This document shows, piece after piece, positions 8,765-17,388 of a stretch of DNA of 64,000 bases. The position numbers were made by a program, and so were the translations under genes. The stretch comes from AP-15 sp963738185 (GTDB lineage Bacteria > Pseudomonadota > Alphaproteobacteria > ATCC43930 > CGMCC-115725). Positions within the stretch are counted from its first letter, which is position 1. Every line of letters begins with the position of its first letter. Location: positions 2,294,001 through 2,358,000 of the forward strand of contig CAVTVA010000003.1 of the NCBI GenBank assembly GCA_963738185.1, in the 5' to 3' direction. The notes under the pieces are model-generated. The model saw only the letters and a program-made list of their open reading frames with translations. It searched no databases and was not told the DNA's origin.

Positions 8765-10034
8765 GCCGCTCGATGGCTTCTTGCCCGCCCATATAGGGCC
8801 GCAGCGCCGGCGGGATCGCCACCGTGCCGTCCTCGCGCTGGAAGTTTTCCAATATCGCGATCAGCGTGCGGCCCACCGCCAGGCCCGAGCCGTTCAGCGT
8901 GTGCACCGGCCGCGTGCCCCGGCCCTCGGCCGGGCGATAGCGCGCCTTCATCCGCTGCGCCTGGAATGCGCCGCAATTGGAGCAGCTCGAAATCTCGCGA
9001 TAGGCCCCCTGCCCCGGCAGCCACACCTCGATGTCATAAGTCTTTTGCGCCGCAAACCCCATGTCGCCGGACGACAGCAGCATGACCCGATAGGCGAGGC
9101 CGAGCCGCTTCAGCACCTCCTCGGCGCATTGGGTCATGCGCTCGTGCTCGGCCGCCGACTGCTCGGGTGTCGTCACCGAGACCAGCTCGACCTTGTAGAA
9201 CTGGTGCTGGCGGATCATGCCGCGGGTGTCCTTGCCGGCCGCCCCGGCCTCCGAGCGGAAGCTCGGCGTCCATGCGGTAAAGCGCAGCGGCAGCGCGCTT
9301 TCGTCGAGGATTTCGTCGGCGACGAGGTTGGTCAGCGGCACCTCGGCGGTCGGGATCAGCCACAGCCCCTCGGTGGTGCGGAACAAATCTTCGGCGAATT
9401 TGGGGAGCTGCCCGGTGCCGAACATCGCCTCGTCGCGCACCAGCACCGGCGGCGAGACTTCCTCGTAGCCGAACTCGCTCGTATGCAGGTCGAGCATGAA
9501 TTGGGCGAGCGCCCGCTCCAGCCGCGCCAAATCCTGCCGCAGCACGACAAACCGCGAGCCCGACAATTTGCCGGCGCGCGCGAAATCCATCATCCCGAGC
9601 CATTCGCCGATCGCTTCGTGCGAGCGGGCCTCAAAATTAAACCGCGGCAGCTCGCCGACCCGCCGCACCAGCACATTCGCGGTCTCGTCGGCGCCGTCCG
9701 GGACATCCTCGACCGGCAGGTTCGGCAAGGTTTCGAGGAGCTGGTCGAGTTCGACCCTCCGCGCCGCCGCCTCACCCGGGCGAAGGTCCGCACGAAATTT
9801 CAGCTCGGCGGCTTCCGCCAGAAGAGTTGTTGCATCCTCCCCGCGCTTCTTGGCGGCGCCAATCTCGCGAGTGATGCGGTTGAGGCGAGCCTGTGCCTCC
9901 TGTGCATCGGTCTCCGCGGCGCGCCAGTTGCGATCGAGCGCCAGCATCCGCTCGGCTTGCGGCTCCAAGCCGCGGCGGGCGAGGCCGCGATCGAATTCCG
10001 CCGGATGCTCGCGGATCCACCTGATGTCGTGCAT
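8757..10034 (-). CDS. serS: Serine--tRNA ligase
   Basis: The class II synthetase charges tRNA-Ser and tRNA-Sec. At 425 residues its length is typical. The N-terminal coiled-coil tRNA-binding arm spans about residues 30-105. Class II motifs are visible: the motif 2 region TAWTPSFRSEAGAAGKDTRG with QHQFYKVELV, and motif 3 NGSGLAVGRTLIAILENFQ. The YREISSCSNCGAFQ segment is also characteristic. The ATG start begins MHDIRWIREHP, the standard SerRS N-terminus. It heads a serS-pcm-nlpD-like transcription unit, and the region upstream is filled with palindromic repeats rather than another gene. Confidence 0.97.
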   Translation of the reverse strand: MHDIRWIREHPAEFDRGLARRGLEPQAERMLALDRNWRAAETDAQEAQARLNRITREIGAAKKRGEDATTLLAEAAELKFRADLRPGEAAARRVELDQLLETLPNLPVEDVPDGADETANVLVRRVGELPRFNFEARSHEAIGEWLGMMDFARAGKLSGSRFVVLRQDLARLERALAQFMLDLHTSEFGYEEVSPPVLVRDEAMFGTGQLPKFAEDLFRTTEGLWLIPTAEVPLTNLVADEILDESALPLRFTAWTPSFRSEAGAAGKDTRGMIRQHQFYKVELVSVTTPEQSAAEHERMTQCAEEVLKRLGLAYRVMLLSSGDMGFAAQKTYDIEVWLPGQGAYREISSCSNCGAFQAQRMKARYRPAEGRGTRPVHTLNGSGLAVGRTLIAILENFQREDGTVAIPPALRPYMGGQEAIERHG

Positions 10035-10147
10035 GGCTCAACTAAAACACAAACGGAACGGAGCGGATATAGTGACCCGCGCCCGGCGCGTCCATGCCGC
10101 TTAATGGCAATCCGCAATCTTCCCGAGTGAGAAATCGGCCCTACTCG

Positions 10148-10318
10148 TCATTCCCGCGAAAGCGGGAACCCAGAGCTTGCCCCCCTGTTCGTGCCAGGGG
10201 CAGGCTCTGGCCTGGACAGGGGGTCAAGGACTCGGCGGGCTGCCCCTTGTTCACGCCAGAGCCTGCCCCTGGCCCGAACAGGGGGGCAGGCTCTGGACTC
10301 CCGCTTTCGCGCGTGTGA
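10148..10318. repeat. Compound palindromic (REP/BIME-like) element
   Basis: A roughly 64-base left arm (from 10148) and a 63-base right arm (from 10256) are inverted near-copies around a 45-base centre. In the inner 41 bases (CCAGAG...CTCTGG, rich in CCCC/GGGG) I count two mismatches. The outer parts share CGCGAAAGCGGGA. The outer left part is itself palindromic (TTCCCGCGAAAGCGGGAA). It is noncoding and lies between divergent genes. Confidence 0.8.
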
Positions 10319-10533
10319 AGAAACCTCCATGGGGTCGCCTTCCCGGCCCACGGGTCCGACCTGCGGTCGGCCCGAGGACAGGCTCCGGCCGGGATCCACG
10401 CTTCGGCAACTCCGAGCTTTTCAAGCGGTTGCGATGCCTGACCCAACAACTACCGGTCCGTGCCGTGGGCCGATGGGCCCCGGCCTGCGCCGGGGAGACG
10501 AATTGATGAGCTGAGAGTGATTTCTTCACACGC
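10311..10533. repeat. 13-bp perfect inverted repeat bracketing further REP-like modules
   Basis: GCGTGTGAAGAAA at 10311-10323 and its exact reverse complement TTTCTTCACACGC at 10521-10533 enclose about 200 bp. That interval contains another short GC-rich palindrome (GGCCCCGGCCTGCGCCGGGG, around 10476-10495). Confidence 0.7.
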
Positions 10534-10708
10534 TCTATCGCGGCGGTGACGATCCTGGGCTTTGGTCGATTCCGTTTTTACGGGCCGAAGATCTGAACAG
10601 GATCTTGGCGCCGGGTTTGACGCAATCCCATCGGCCATTTACCCCGGACGGAATTTGCCATACCAAGTCGGTCAAACGGCGAATCGCCTGGCAATGCGGG
10701 AGGAAGCG

Positions 10709-12331
10709 ATGCTGGGACTGATGTCGGAGCGGCCGCTCCTGGTATCGGCGATCATGACTCACGCCGCGACCTATCACGGCGATGTCGAGGTCGTCTCGCG
10801 CACCGCCGAGGGCCCGATCCACCGTTACACTTACGCCGAAGCGGAGAAGCGCACAAAGCAACTCGCCCGCGCCTTATTGCGGCTCGGCATCGAGCCCGGC
10901 GACCGGGTCGCAACTCTGGCCTGGAGCACATTTCGCCATTTCGAATTATATTACGCGATCTCCGGCATCGGCGCCGTCTGCCACACCATCAACCCGCGCC
11001 TGTTCGACGATCAGATCGTCTACATCGTGAACCATGCCGCCGACCGGCTGCTGTTTGTCGATGCGACATTCCTGCCATTGATCGAACGCCTGGCCCCGCG
11101 CCTCCCGGCCGATTGCCGGATCGTGCCGTTGACCGAGGCGAATGCGGCGGTCGAGACTGAGCTGCCGTTGCTTCCCTCATATGAGAGCCTGATCGCGGCC
11201 GAGGACGACGATTTCGCCTGGCCCGAATTCGACGAGCGCAGCGCCGCCGCGCTGTGCTACACCTCGGGCACCACCGGCAATCCCAAGGGCGCCCTTTACA
11301 GCCATCGCTCGACGGTGCTGCACGCCTTCGCCATCTCGTTGCCCGACACGATGTCGCTGTCGGCGCGCGAGGTCGTCTGTCCGGTGGTGCCGCTGTTTCA
11401 TGTTTGCGGCTGGGGAATTCCGTTTGCGGCGCCGATGAACGGGGCAAAGCTGGTGCTGCCGGGCCCGCGGGCCGACGGCGCGAGCCTCTACGAGCTGTTC
11501 GAGGCGGAAGGCGTCACCTATGGCCTCGGCGTGCCGACCGTGTGGCTTGGCTTCGACGCTTATCTGACCGCCAACGGGCTGCAGTGCTCGACGTTGCGCC
11601 GGCTGTTTTCGGGCGGGTCGGCGGTGCCGCCGTCGCTGATCGAGGCATACGCGCGGCGCGGCATCGACTTGGTGCATGCCTGGGGAATGACCGAGATGAG
11701 CCCGCTCGGCACTGTCGCGGCGTTAAAGGGCAAGCATCGCAGCCTCGACCCGCAGGCCGAGCTCACCCTAAAGGCAAAGCAGGGTCGGCCGATCTTCGGC
11801 GTCGAGATGAAGCTCGTCGACGACGCCGGCCAAGCCCAACCCTATGACGGCAAATCGATGGGCGAGCTGTTGGTGCGCGGCCCGTGGATCGTCAGCGGCT
11901 ATTTCGCCGACCAGCCGGCGACCGCCGCCGCGGTCGAGCCCGACGGCTGGTTTCACACCGGCGACATGGCGGTGATCGACCCCGACGGCTACCTGCAGAT
12001 CACCGACCGAAGGAAGGACGTGATCAAATCGGGCGGCGAATGGATCAGCTCGATCGATCTCGAAAACGCCGCGGTCGCGCATGCCGACGTGGCCGAGGCC
12101 GCGGTCATCGCCGTCCCCGATCAGCATTGGGGCGAGCGGCCGCTGCTGGTGGTGATGCCGCGCCCCGGCCGACGGCCCGAACGCGAGGCGCTGATCGAAC
12201 TCCTCGCCCGGCAATTCCCGAAATGGATGCTGCCCGACCAGGTCGCCTATATCGACGAGATGCCGCACACCGCCACCGGCAAGATCATGAAGACCCGCCT
12301 GCGCGAGCTGTTCTGCCAGCGCAATGTGTAG
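10709..12331 (+). CDS. Long-chain fatty-acid--CoA ligase-type acyl-CoA synthetase
   Basis: The 540-residue ANL-family adenylate-forming enzyme activates a carboxylic acid to its CoA thioester. Motifs are the AMP-binding P-loop YTSGTTGNPKG (about 184), GWFHTGDMAVIDPDGYL (about 412), DRRKDVIKSGGEWIS, and the C-terminal lysine in HTATGKIMKTRLRE. The start is set at the ATG at 10709 because GGGAGG lies five to six bases upstream. The open frame extends to 10562, but that extension is unconserved. Neighbours include an enoyl-CoA hydratase and a Rieske oxygenase, which suggests a fatty, terpenoid or aromatic acid catabolic setting. The exact substrate cannot be read from sequence. Confidence 0.9.
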   Translation: MLGLMSERPLLVSAIMTHAATYHGDVEVVSRTAEGPIHRYTYAEAEKRTKQLARALLRLGIEPGDRVATLAWSTFRHFELYYAISGIGAVCHTINPRLFDDQIVYIVNHAADRLLFVDATFLPLIERLAPRLPADCRIVPLTEANAAVETELPLLPSYESLIAAEDDDFAWPEFDERSAAALCYTSGTTGNPKGALYSHRSTVLHAFAISLPDTMSLSAREVVCPVVPLFHVCGWGIPFAAPMNGAKLVLPGPRADGASLYELFEAEGVTYGLGVPTVWLGFDAYLTANGLQCSTLRRLFSGGSAVPPSLIEAYARRGIDLVHAWGMTEMSPLGTVAALKGKHRSLDPQAELTLKAKQGRPIFGVEMKLVDDAGQAQPYDGKSMGELLVRGPWIVSGYFADQPATAAAVEPDGWFHTGDMAVIDPDGYLQITDRRKDVIKSGGEWISSIDLENAAVAHADVAEAAVIAVPDQHWGERPLLVVMPRPGRRPEREALIELLARQFPKWMLPDQVAYIDEMPHTATGKIMKTRLRELFCQRNV

Positions 12332-12344
12332 CATTTGACGCAAT

Positions 12345-12427
12345 CGTCATCCCGGCGCAGGAGGGTGTGAAGATATCCCAAACGCCGCCGTACCGGGCGC
12401 GGGCGCAGCTCGCAAACCCGGAATGAC
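12345..12427. repeat. REP-like element with inverted ends
   Basis: GTCATCCCGG near 12346 and CCCGGAATGAC near 12417 form inverted ends around about 60 bases. The interior contains GTGTGAAGA, and TTTCTTCAC lies just outside at about 12445. Both resemble the 13-bp inverted repeat upstream of the acyl-CoA ligase, so related sequences flank that gene on both sides. Confidence 0.55.
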
Positions 12428-12499
12428 CTGGTTTGAGAGCACGATTTCTTCACTCGAAAGCGGTGGCACACCAGCTACTCGTCAATTGCCCACACGCTC

Positions 12500-13312
12500 T
12501 CAGCGGTCCTGCCATTGGGGCGCGCGCTTGGCGAGAAAGGCGTCGATGCCCTCGCCGGCGTCGGCGGCCAGCATGTTGGTCGTCATCACCTCGGCGGCGT
12601 AGCGGTAGGCGGCGGCAAGGTCGAGCTCGGCCTGACGGTAGAACGCCTCCTTGCCGATCGCCAAGGTGAACGCGGATTTGCCGGCGATCTCGCGGGCGAG
12701 CGCATCGGCCGCGGCGCGCAACTCGCCGCCCGGCACGACGCGGTTGACCAGCCCGATCTCGCGCGCCCGCGCGGCGTCGATCAGCTCGCCGGTCAGCAGC
12801 ATTTCCATCGCCGCCTTGCGCCCGACCGCACGGCTTAACGCGACCATCGGCGTCGAGCAGAACAGCCCAATATTGACCCCGGGGGTCGCAAAGCGGGCAG
12901 CTTCGGCGGCAACCGCCAGATCGCAGCTGGCGACCAGCTGGCAGCCGGCTGCCGTGGCGACGCCGTGCACCTCGGCGATGACCGGCTTTGGCAGATGGAC
13001 GATCGCCAGCATCAATTGGCTGCATTGCGCAAACAGCCGCTCATAGGTCTCGCGCCGGCGGTCGGCGCGGATCTCGCGCAGATCATGGCCGGCGCAAAAC
13101 GCGGGGCCGGCCCCCGCAATGACCACGACCCGCACTCGGTTATCGGTGGCGGCGCGGCCGAGCGCCGCGATCATCGCCTCCATCAGCGCGGCCGACAGCG
13201 CATTGCGCGCCTGCGGCCGGTTCATCGTCAGCCGCAGCACCCCGCTCTCGCATGCTTCGAGCAGCAGCGGGGCATCCTCGGTCGCCCTGGGCATCGCCGT
13301 CATCGCCGTCAT
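12500..13312 (-). CDS. Enoyl-CoA hydratase/isomerase-family protein
   Basis: The 270-residue crotonase-fold enzyme has oxyanion-hole segments GAGPAFCAGHDLREI and GVATAAGCQLVASCDLAVAA. The second region has Cys/Gln where classical hydratases carry a catalytic Glu, so the reaction may not be simple enoyl-CoA hydration. The ATG at 13312 is chosen because GAAGG lies five bases upstream. A 9-bp unit repeated three times there yields MTAMTAM, giving three closely spaced in-frame ATGs, and a GTG at 13324 is also possible. It is divergent from the Rieske oxygenase gene (90 bp) and converges on the acyl-CoA ligase gene. Confidence 0.87.
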   Translation of the reverse strand: MTAMTAMPRATEDAPLLLEACESGVLRLTMNRPQARNALSAALMEAMIAALGRAATDNRVRVVVIAGAGPAFCAGHDLREIRADRRRETYERLFAQCSQLMLAIVHLPKPVIAEVHGVATAAGCQLVASCDLAVAAEAARFATPGVNIGLFCSTPMVALSRAVGRKAAMEMLLTGELIDAARAREIGLVNRVVPGGELRAAADALAREIAGKSAFTLAIGKEAFYRQAELDLAAAYRYAAEVMTTNMLAADAGEGIDAFLAKRAPQWQDR

Positions 13313-13402
13313 CGCCGCCTTCACCCTTGCCTGCCCGATGCGGAAACGCGACTGTCACCTTGGCGCTTTGCCGCGGCAACAGGAATTTTCGGGAGCGACA
13401 GG

Positions 13403-14437
13403 TTGGAGGACAGCGCCGCGCCGTTGCGGGAGGCGTGGTACTACGCGGTCGCCGGGCGGCGGCTGCGGCCGCGGGCGATGGTGGCCAAGATCATGCTCGG
13501 CGAGCCGCTGCTGATCGGCCGCGACGCCGCCGGCGCGCCATTTGCGCTGCGCGATTTGTGCCCGCATCGCGGCATGCGGCTCAGCGCCGGCAGCTTTGAT
13601 GGTCGCGAGGTTGAGTGCTGCTATCACGGCTGGCGCTTCGACACCGGCGGGCGCTGCACCGCGATCCCGGCGCTGACGCCGGGGCAGGCCTTCACCCCGG
13701 GCCGCGTGCAGGTGCGCCGCTACCCGGTGCTGGAGGTGCAAGGCAACATCTGGGTCTATTTCGGCGGCGACCCTAGCGCCGCGCCCGAGATTCCGCTAGT
13801 CGATGGGTTCGATGATTCGGCGCCGCGGCTGGTCGAAACGGTCGCGTTTGCCGCCGCGATCGACCATGCCGTGGTTGGGCTGATGGACCCGGCGCACGGA
13901 CCCTTTGTCCACCGCGCGTGGTGGTGGCGCTCGCGCCATTCGATCCACGCCAAGGCCAAGGCGTTTGCGCCCTCGCCCTGGGGCTTTACGATGAGCCGGC
14001 ACCGGCCCTCGGCGAATTCGCGCGCTTACCGGCTGCTCGGCGGCGCTCCCGAAACCGAGATCGTCTTTCGCCTGCCGAGTGTCAGGATCGAAAACATCCG
14101 CGCCGGCCGGCACCTGGTCGGCAACCTGACTGCACTGACCCCGATCGACGCCGAGACGACCGAGATCAACCACTGCATCTACTGGACCTCGCGCTCACTC
14201 GGCGCGCTGAAGCCGCTGCTGCGGCCTTATGTGCGCGCCTTTCTACACCAGGACCGCGCGATTATGGAGCGCCAGCGCGAGGGTCTGCGGTTCGGCTCGC
14301 CGCTGATGCTGATCGACGACGCCGACACCCAGGCGAAATGGTACTACCGGCTCAAGCGCGAATACCGCCGCGCCCGCGACGAGGGCCGCCCCTTCGCCAA
14401 CCCGCTGAAGCCGCGCACCCTCGAATGGCGCAGCTAG
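13403..14437 (+). CDS. Rieske [2Fe-2S] aromatic ring-hydroxylating oxygenase, alpha subunit type
   Basis: The 344-residue protein resembles vanillate O-demethylase-type oxygenases. The N-terminus LREAWYYAVAGRRL is typical. The Rieske site is CPHRGM (about residue 53) plus CCYHGW (about 73), fitting C-x-H...C-x2-H. The mononuclear iron motif D-x2-H-x4-H is DPAHGPFVH (about 162). The start is placed at a TTG (13403) with GGGAG seven bases upstream, giving LEDSAAPLREAW. The open frame runs much further upstream but crosses the divergent hydratase gene. No reductase partner gene is adjacent, so electrons must come from elsewhere. The substrate is unknown. Confidence 0.88.
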   Translation: MEDSAAPLREAWYYAVAGRRLRPRAMVAKIMLGEPLLIGRDAAGAPFALRDLCPHRGMRLSAGSFDGREVECCYHGWRFDTGGRCTAIPALTPGQAFTPGRVQVRRYPVLEVQGNIWVYFGGDPSAAPEIPLVDGFDDSAPRLVETVAFAAAIDHAVVGLMDPAHGPFVHRAWWWRSRHSIHAKAKAFAPSPWGFTMSRHRPSANSRAYRLLGGAPETEIVFRLPSVRIENIRAGRHLVGNLTALTPIDAETTEINHCIYWTSRSLGALKPLLRPYVRAFLHQDRAIMERQREGLRFGSPLMLIDDADTQAKWYYRLKREYRRARDEGRPFANPLKPRTLEWRS

Positions 14438-14748
14438 TGGTATGGACCTGACGCTTGATACCTGGGGCGCCGCCCGAGATTGCTTCGCTGCGCTCGCAAT
14501 GACACTTCAAAGACTTTGTCATTGCGAGGAGCGGAGCGACGAAGCAATCTCGATTCAGCCGTCAATCACTGGGATTCACCCGTTTGGTCCAATCATTAGC
14601 TGCCGCGTGGATTGATCCAAGCTCGGCGGCGGCGGCAGGGTGGCGCAGACACGGCGACGATTTCTGCGGATAGGCCGCGCGGTCAATCGCGTAGAATATA
14701 TGCCCAACCCAAAGATGGGCCGATATCGCAGATTGCGGGGAGATCATA
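14438..14748. other. Intergenic region with a long hairpin
   Basis: The 311 bases hold no recognisable gene. They contain a long imperfect inverted repeat (14475-14552) just after the Rieske gene and presumably the promoter of the small secreted-protein gene at 14749. A TAGAAT near 14692 could be a -10 element, but no matching -35 is clear. Confidence 0.6.
14475..14552. repeat. Dispersed-type palindromic hairpin
   Basis: The left arm at 14475-14504 begins CGAGATTGCTTCGCTGCGCT. The right arm at 14517-14552 is its reverse complement with six extra bases in the middle. The loop is 12 bases. The sequence belongs to a type of hairpin (GATTGCTTCG...TCGCAATGAC) seen dispersed in many bacterial genomes. 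It may also end transcription of the Rieske gene. Confidence 0.8.
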
Positions 14749-15234
14749 ATGCAACGTTCCACGATCGGCGCGGCGACGGCGATGGCGCTCGCCCTCCTTA
14801 TCGCAGGCGCTCGGCAGTCCGGTTCTGCGGCGCAGGCCACAGCGGAGCCGGCATGGACGTTGAACCAGCAGAAAACGGCGGTCACCGCAAAATTTCCGAC
14901 CACGCCGACGGCGACCCTGACCCTCAACGCCGCCGAGGTCGACAAGATGATCGACGTGCTGGCGCAGCTGCGCGCCGCAATGCAGCCGCCGCGGCCGGTC
15001 GGCGACCCGGCGCCGGGAACCACGATCAATGTCGCGACCGCCGGGCGGTGGTGGGTGCAGCCGGATGGGACCGGGATCGATCTCGCTGTTCTTCATCCCG
15101 GCTATGGATGGGTCGGGCTCCAGCTCGACCAGGCCGCGATCGAGCAGCTGAACCGGCGGCTTGGCGCGCGAGATCCACCGGGCGCCGGTGCGGGCGAGAC
15201 ACAGTCTCACGAGCACAGGTACGAGCACAGGTAG
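14749..15234 (+). CDS. Secreted hypothetical protein
   Basis: The 161-residue protein begins at an ATG preceded by GGGGAG six bases upstream. It has a probable signal peptide (about 1-28, MALALLIAGARQSGSAAQA). The body contains ATLTLNAAEVDKMIDVLAQL and a conserved-looking RWWVQPDGTGIDLAVLHPGYGW. I do not recognise the family. Two identical 12-bp units at the 3' end encode part of the His/Glu/Arg-rich tail. It stands alone between the hairpin and the convergent GMC oxidoreductase gene. Confidence 0.55.
   Translation: MQRSTIGAATAMALALLIAGARQSGSAAQATAEPAWTLNQQKTAVTAKFPTTPTATLTLNAAEVDKMIDVLAQLRAAMQPPRPVGDPAPGTTINVATAGRWWVQPDGTGIDLAVLHPGYGWVGLQLDQAAIEQLNRRLGARDPPGAGAGETQSHEHRYEHR
15209..15232. 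repeat. 12-bp perfect tandem duplication at a gene end
   Basis: ACGAGCACAGGT occurs twice in tandem (15209-15220 and 15221-15232), running into the TAG stop of the secreted hypothetical gene. Confidence 0.85.
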
Positions 15235-15267
15235 CAAAGCTCGCTCGACGGCTGCGTGCGGGCGGCG

Positions 15268-16882
15268 TCAGCGGCCAGCGTCCTGGCGGATCATCGCTGC
15301 CCCCTTTTCGGCGATCATGATGGTCGGCGCATTGGTGTTGGTCGAGGTCACCGCCGGCATCACCGAGGCGTCGATCACGCGCAGCCCGTTCAGGCCATGC
15401 ACGCGCAGATGATCGTCGACGACGGCCATCTGGTCGCTGCCCATCTTGCAGCTGCAGGTCGCGTGAAACACGGTCGAGCCGTATTGTCGGGCATAGTCGA
15501 GCAGCTCGTCGTCGCTCTGAACGTCCTTGCCGGGCAGGGTCTCGGCAACGACGTATTTTCTGATCGCCGGCGCGGCGAACAGCCGGCGCGCCAGCTTGAG
15601 CCCGCCGACGACGCAGCGCCGGTCGGTGTCCTCAGAGAGATAGCGCGGGTTGATCGCCGGCGGCTCGGCTGGGTTGGGCGATTTCGCTTCGACATAGCCG
15701 CGCGACAAGCGGGCGCATCTGCCACATCCCGATCGTCATGCCGGGCGTGTCGTCGAGCCGGCGCACCGGCCCCGGCGCGAAGCTGCCCGGCGAGAACAGG
15801 CATTGGACATCGGGGGTGGCCGATTCCTCCAAAACCTTGACCGAGGCGCACACCAATGACGAGGCATAGGTCAGCATGCCGGTGCCGGCGAACAGGTAGC
15901 GCATGACCTCGCCGGCCAAAGGCAGGCCACGCGACTTCTCGTTCAAGGTCTGGGCGCCGGCGACCGCGCAGGCGACGCGGGCGATGTAATGGTCCTGGAA
16001 ATTCCGGCCGACCCCCGGCAGCGCATGCCGCACCGGGATGCCGACGCGGCCGAGATGATCGGGATCGCCGATTCCCGACAATTGCAGAATGTGCGGCGAG
16101 CCGATGGCGCCGGCGGACAAGATCACTTCGCGCGCCGCGTCAGCCCGCTCGATCGCGTCGGCCGAGCCGTTGCGGGCGAATTCGATCCCGGTGGCGCGAG
16201 CGCCGTCGAGCAGCACGCGATGCACCTGCGCGCCGGTGACGATCTGCAGATTGGGCCGCCTTTTCGCCGCCCGAAGATAGGTGCGCGCCGCACTCTGCCG
16301 ACGCCGGCCGCGGCGGGTCTGCTGGACCCAGCCGATATTGTCGCCGGCGCCGGGCGGCAGATGGTTGACGTCCTCGTGGTAGGCGAGGCCGATCTCTCGC
16401 CCGGCCTCGATCATCGTGTGGCACAGCACCGGCTTGTCCGAAGCGTGCGAGGTCAACAGCGGCCCGCCATGCCCGTGGAACGCGTCCTCGCCGCGCTCCC
16501 AGCTCTCGGCCTTTTTGAAATAGGGCAGCACGTCGTCCCACGACCAGCCGCGGTTGCCGAGCTGGCCCCAATGGTCGAAATCCTCGGGCTGGCCGCGCAC
16601 ATAGATCATGCCGTTAATCGACGAGGAGCCGCCCAGCACCCGCCCGCGCGGATAGGGGATGGCGCGCCCGTTGGTGCCGGGGTCGGGCTCGGCCTTGTAG
16701 CCCCAGGTGATGGTCGGGTGGTCGAGCAATTTCATATAGCCGGCCGGGATATGGATCAGCGGGTTGCGGTCGCGCCCGCCGGCCTCGATCAGGAGGACGC
16801 GCGTTCCGGGGTCTTCGCTCAACCGGTTGGCCAAGACGCACCCGGCCGAGCCGGCGCCGACAATCACGTAATCCGCCTGCAT
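15268..16882 (-). CDS. GMC-family FAD oxidoreductase (choline dehydrogenase-like), with one apparent frameshift
   Basis: This flavoenzyme oxidises alcohols. The N-terminal FAD motif is DYVIVGAGSAGCVLANRLSE. GMC signatures RGRVLGGSSSINGMIYVRG and SAGAIGSPHILQLSGIGD follow. The frame breaks at about 15706. As written it runs on to 15632 with an unrelated tail. The +1 frame continues exactly as expected (SRGYVEAKSPNPAEPPAINP) to the C-terminal catalytic region HATCSCKMG and ASVMPAVTSTNTNAPTIMIA, ending at 15268. Removing one base gives 537 residues, normal for the family. A real pseudogene cannot be excluded. The substrate is unknown. Confidence 0.88.
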
Positions 16883-17388
16883 GTGCTTCTCCCCGCTTGC
16901 TGCTGCATCAGGCCGAGGAATGCGTCTCGTCGCCAGCGTGCCAAGTTAGATACTCTCGAGCGACACGGTGCAACGAGTGGTGTTTATGCATCGGCAAAAC
17001 CCGGCGCGGTGCAGCCCGACGTTCAGCGTCTGCTCGCGCTGGAACCCCTCGAACAAAAAGGTGCTGTGGGCGAGCGCGCCCATGCTTCGACGTCCCGCGG
17101 CCGAGTGGGGCGCGCAACCAGGCAGCTCCCGCTTGCCCGTTGTGCTTTAACCGAGCCCTATTTTCTAACAATTTCCGACAATTTGGAAGATTTAGCCGCG
17201 CGCTGATTGCCTACCTCGGTTCTGCCGTGGGAATATGATATCGATCGGGGGAATCATCGCTGAGTTCGCGAACGGCCGCCGAACGCAAAACAGCTGCCTT
17301 GCCGATCCCGTCGTCGAGCGGATTTCGAGGCGGCTAGCGGAGCTGCGCCAATCGTGGTTGAGCAACACAACAGTCGAGGAGCTCGCAG
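16883..17388. other. 506-base intergenic region without a recognised gene
   Basis: Overlapping open frames are present on both strands, but none has a plausible start with a ribosome binding site or a recognisable product. An AT-richer stretch near 17155-17195 stands out from the GC-rich surroundings and may hold promoters for the divergent genes. Confidence 0.6.

Larger units (their letters stand above)
10035..10708. other. Intergenic region between divergent serS and acyl-CoA ligase, rich in palindromic repeats
   Basis: These 674 bases hold no convincing gene. Open frames exist on both strands but are Gly/Pro/Arg-rich translations of repeats. The section from about 10148 to 10535 is a chain of palindromic modules. 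The first and last parts presumably carry the divergent promoters, but I could not define -35/-10 boxes with confidence. Confidence 0.7.

Noticed and set aside
8661..10130. 489-codon open frame antisense to serS
   Set aside because: Composition is shadow-like (Arg, His, Gln rich), and serS on the other strand is fully convincing.
10141..10530. Several open frames of 80-109 codons on both strands
   Set aside because: They are translations of palindromic repeats, with no ribosome binding site or recognisable domain.
16897..17238. 113-codon plus-strand frame in the 500-base gap
   Set aside because: Cys/Arg-rich, no ribosome binding site, and competing frames of equal quality on the other strand.
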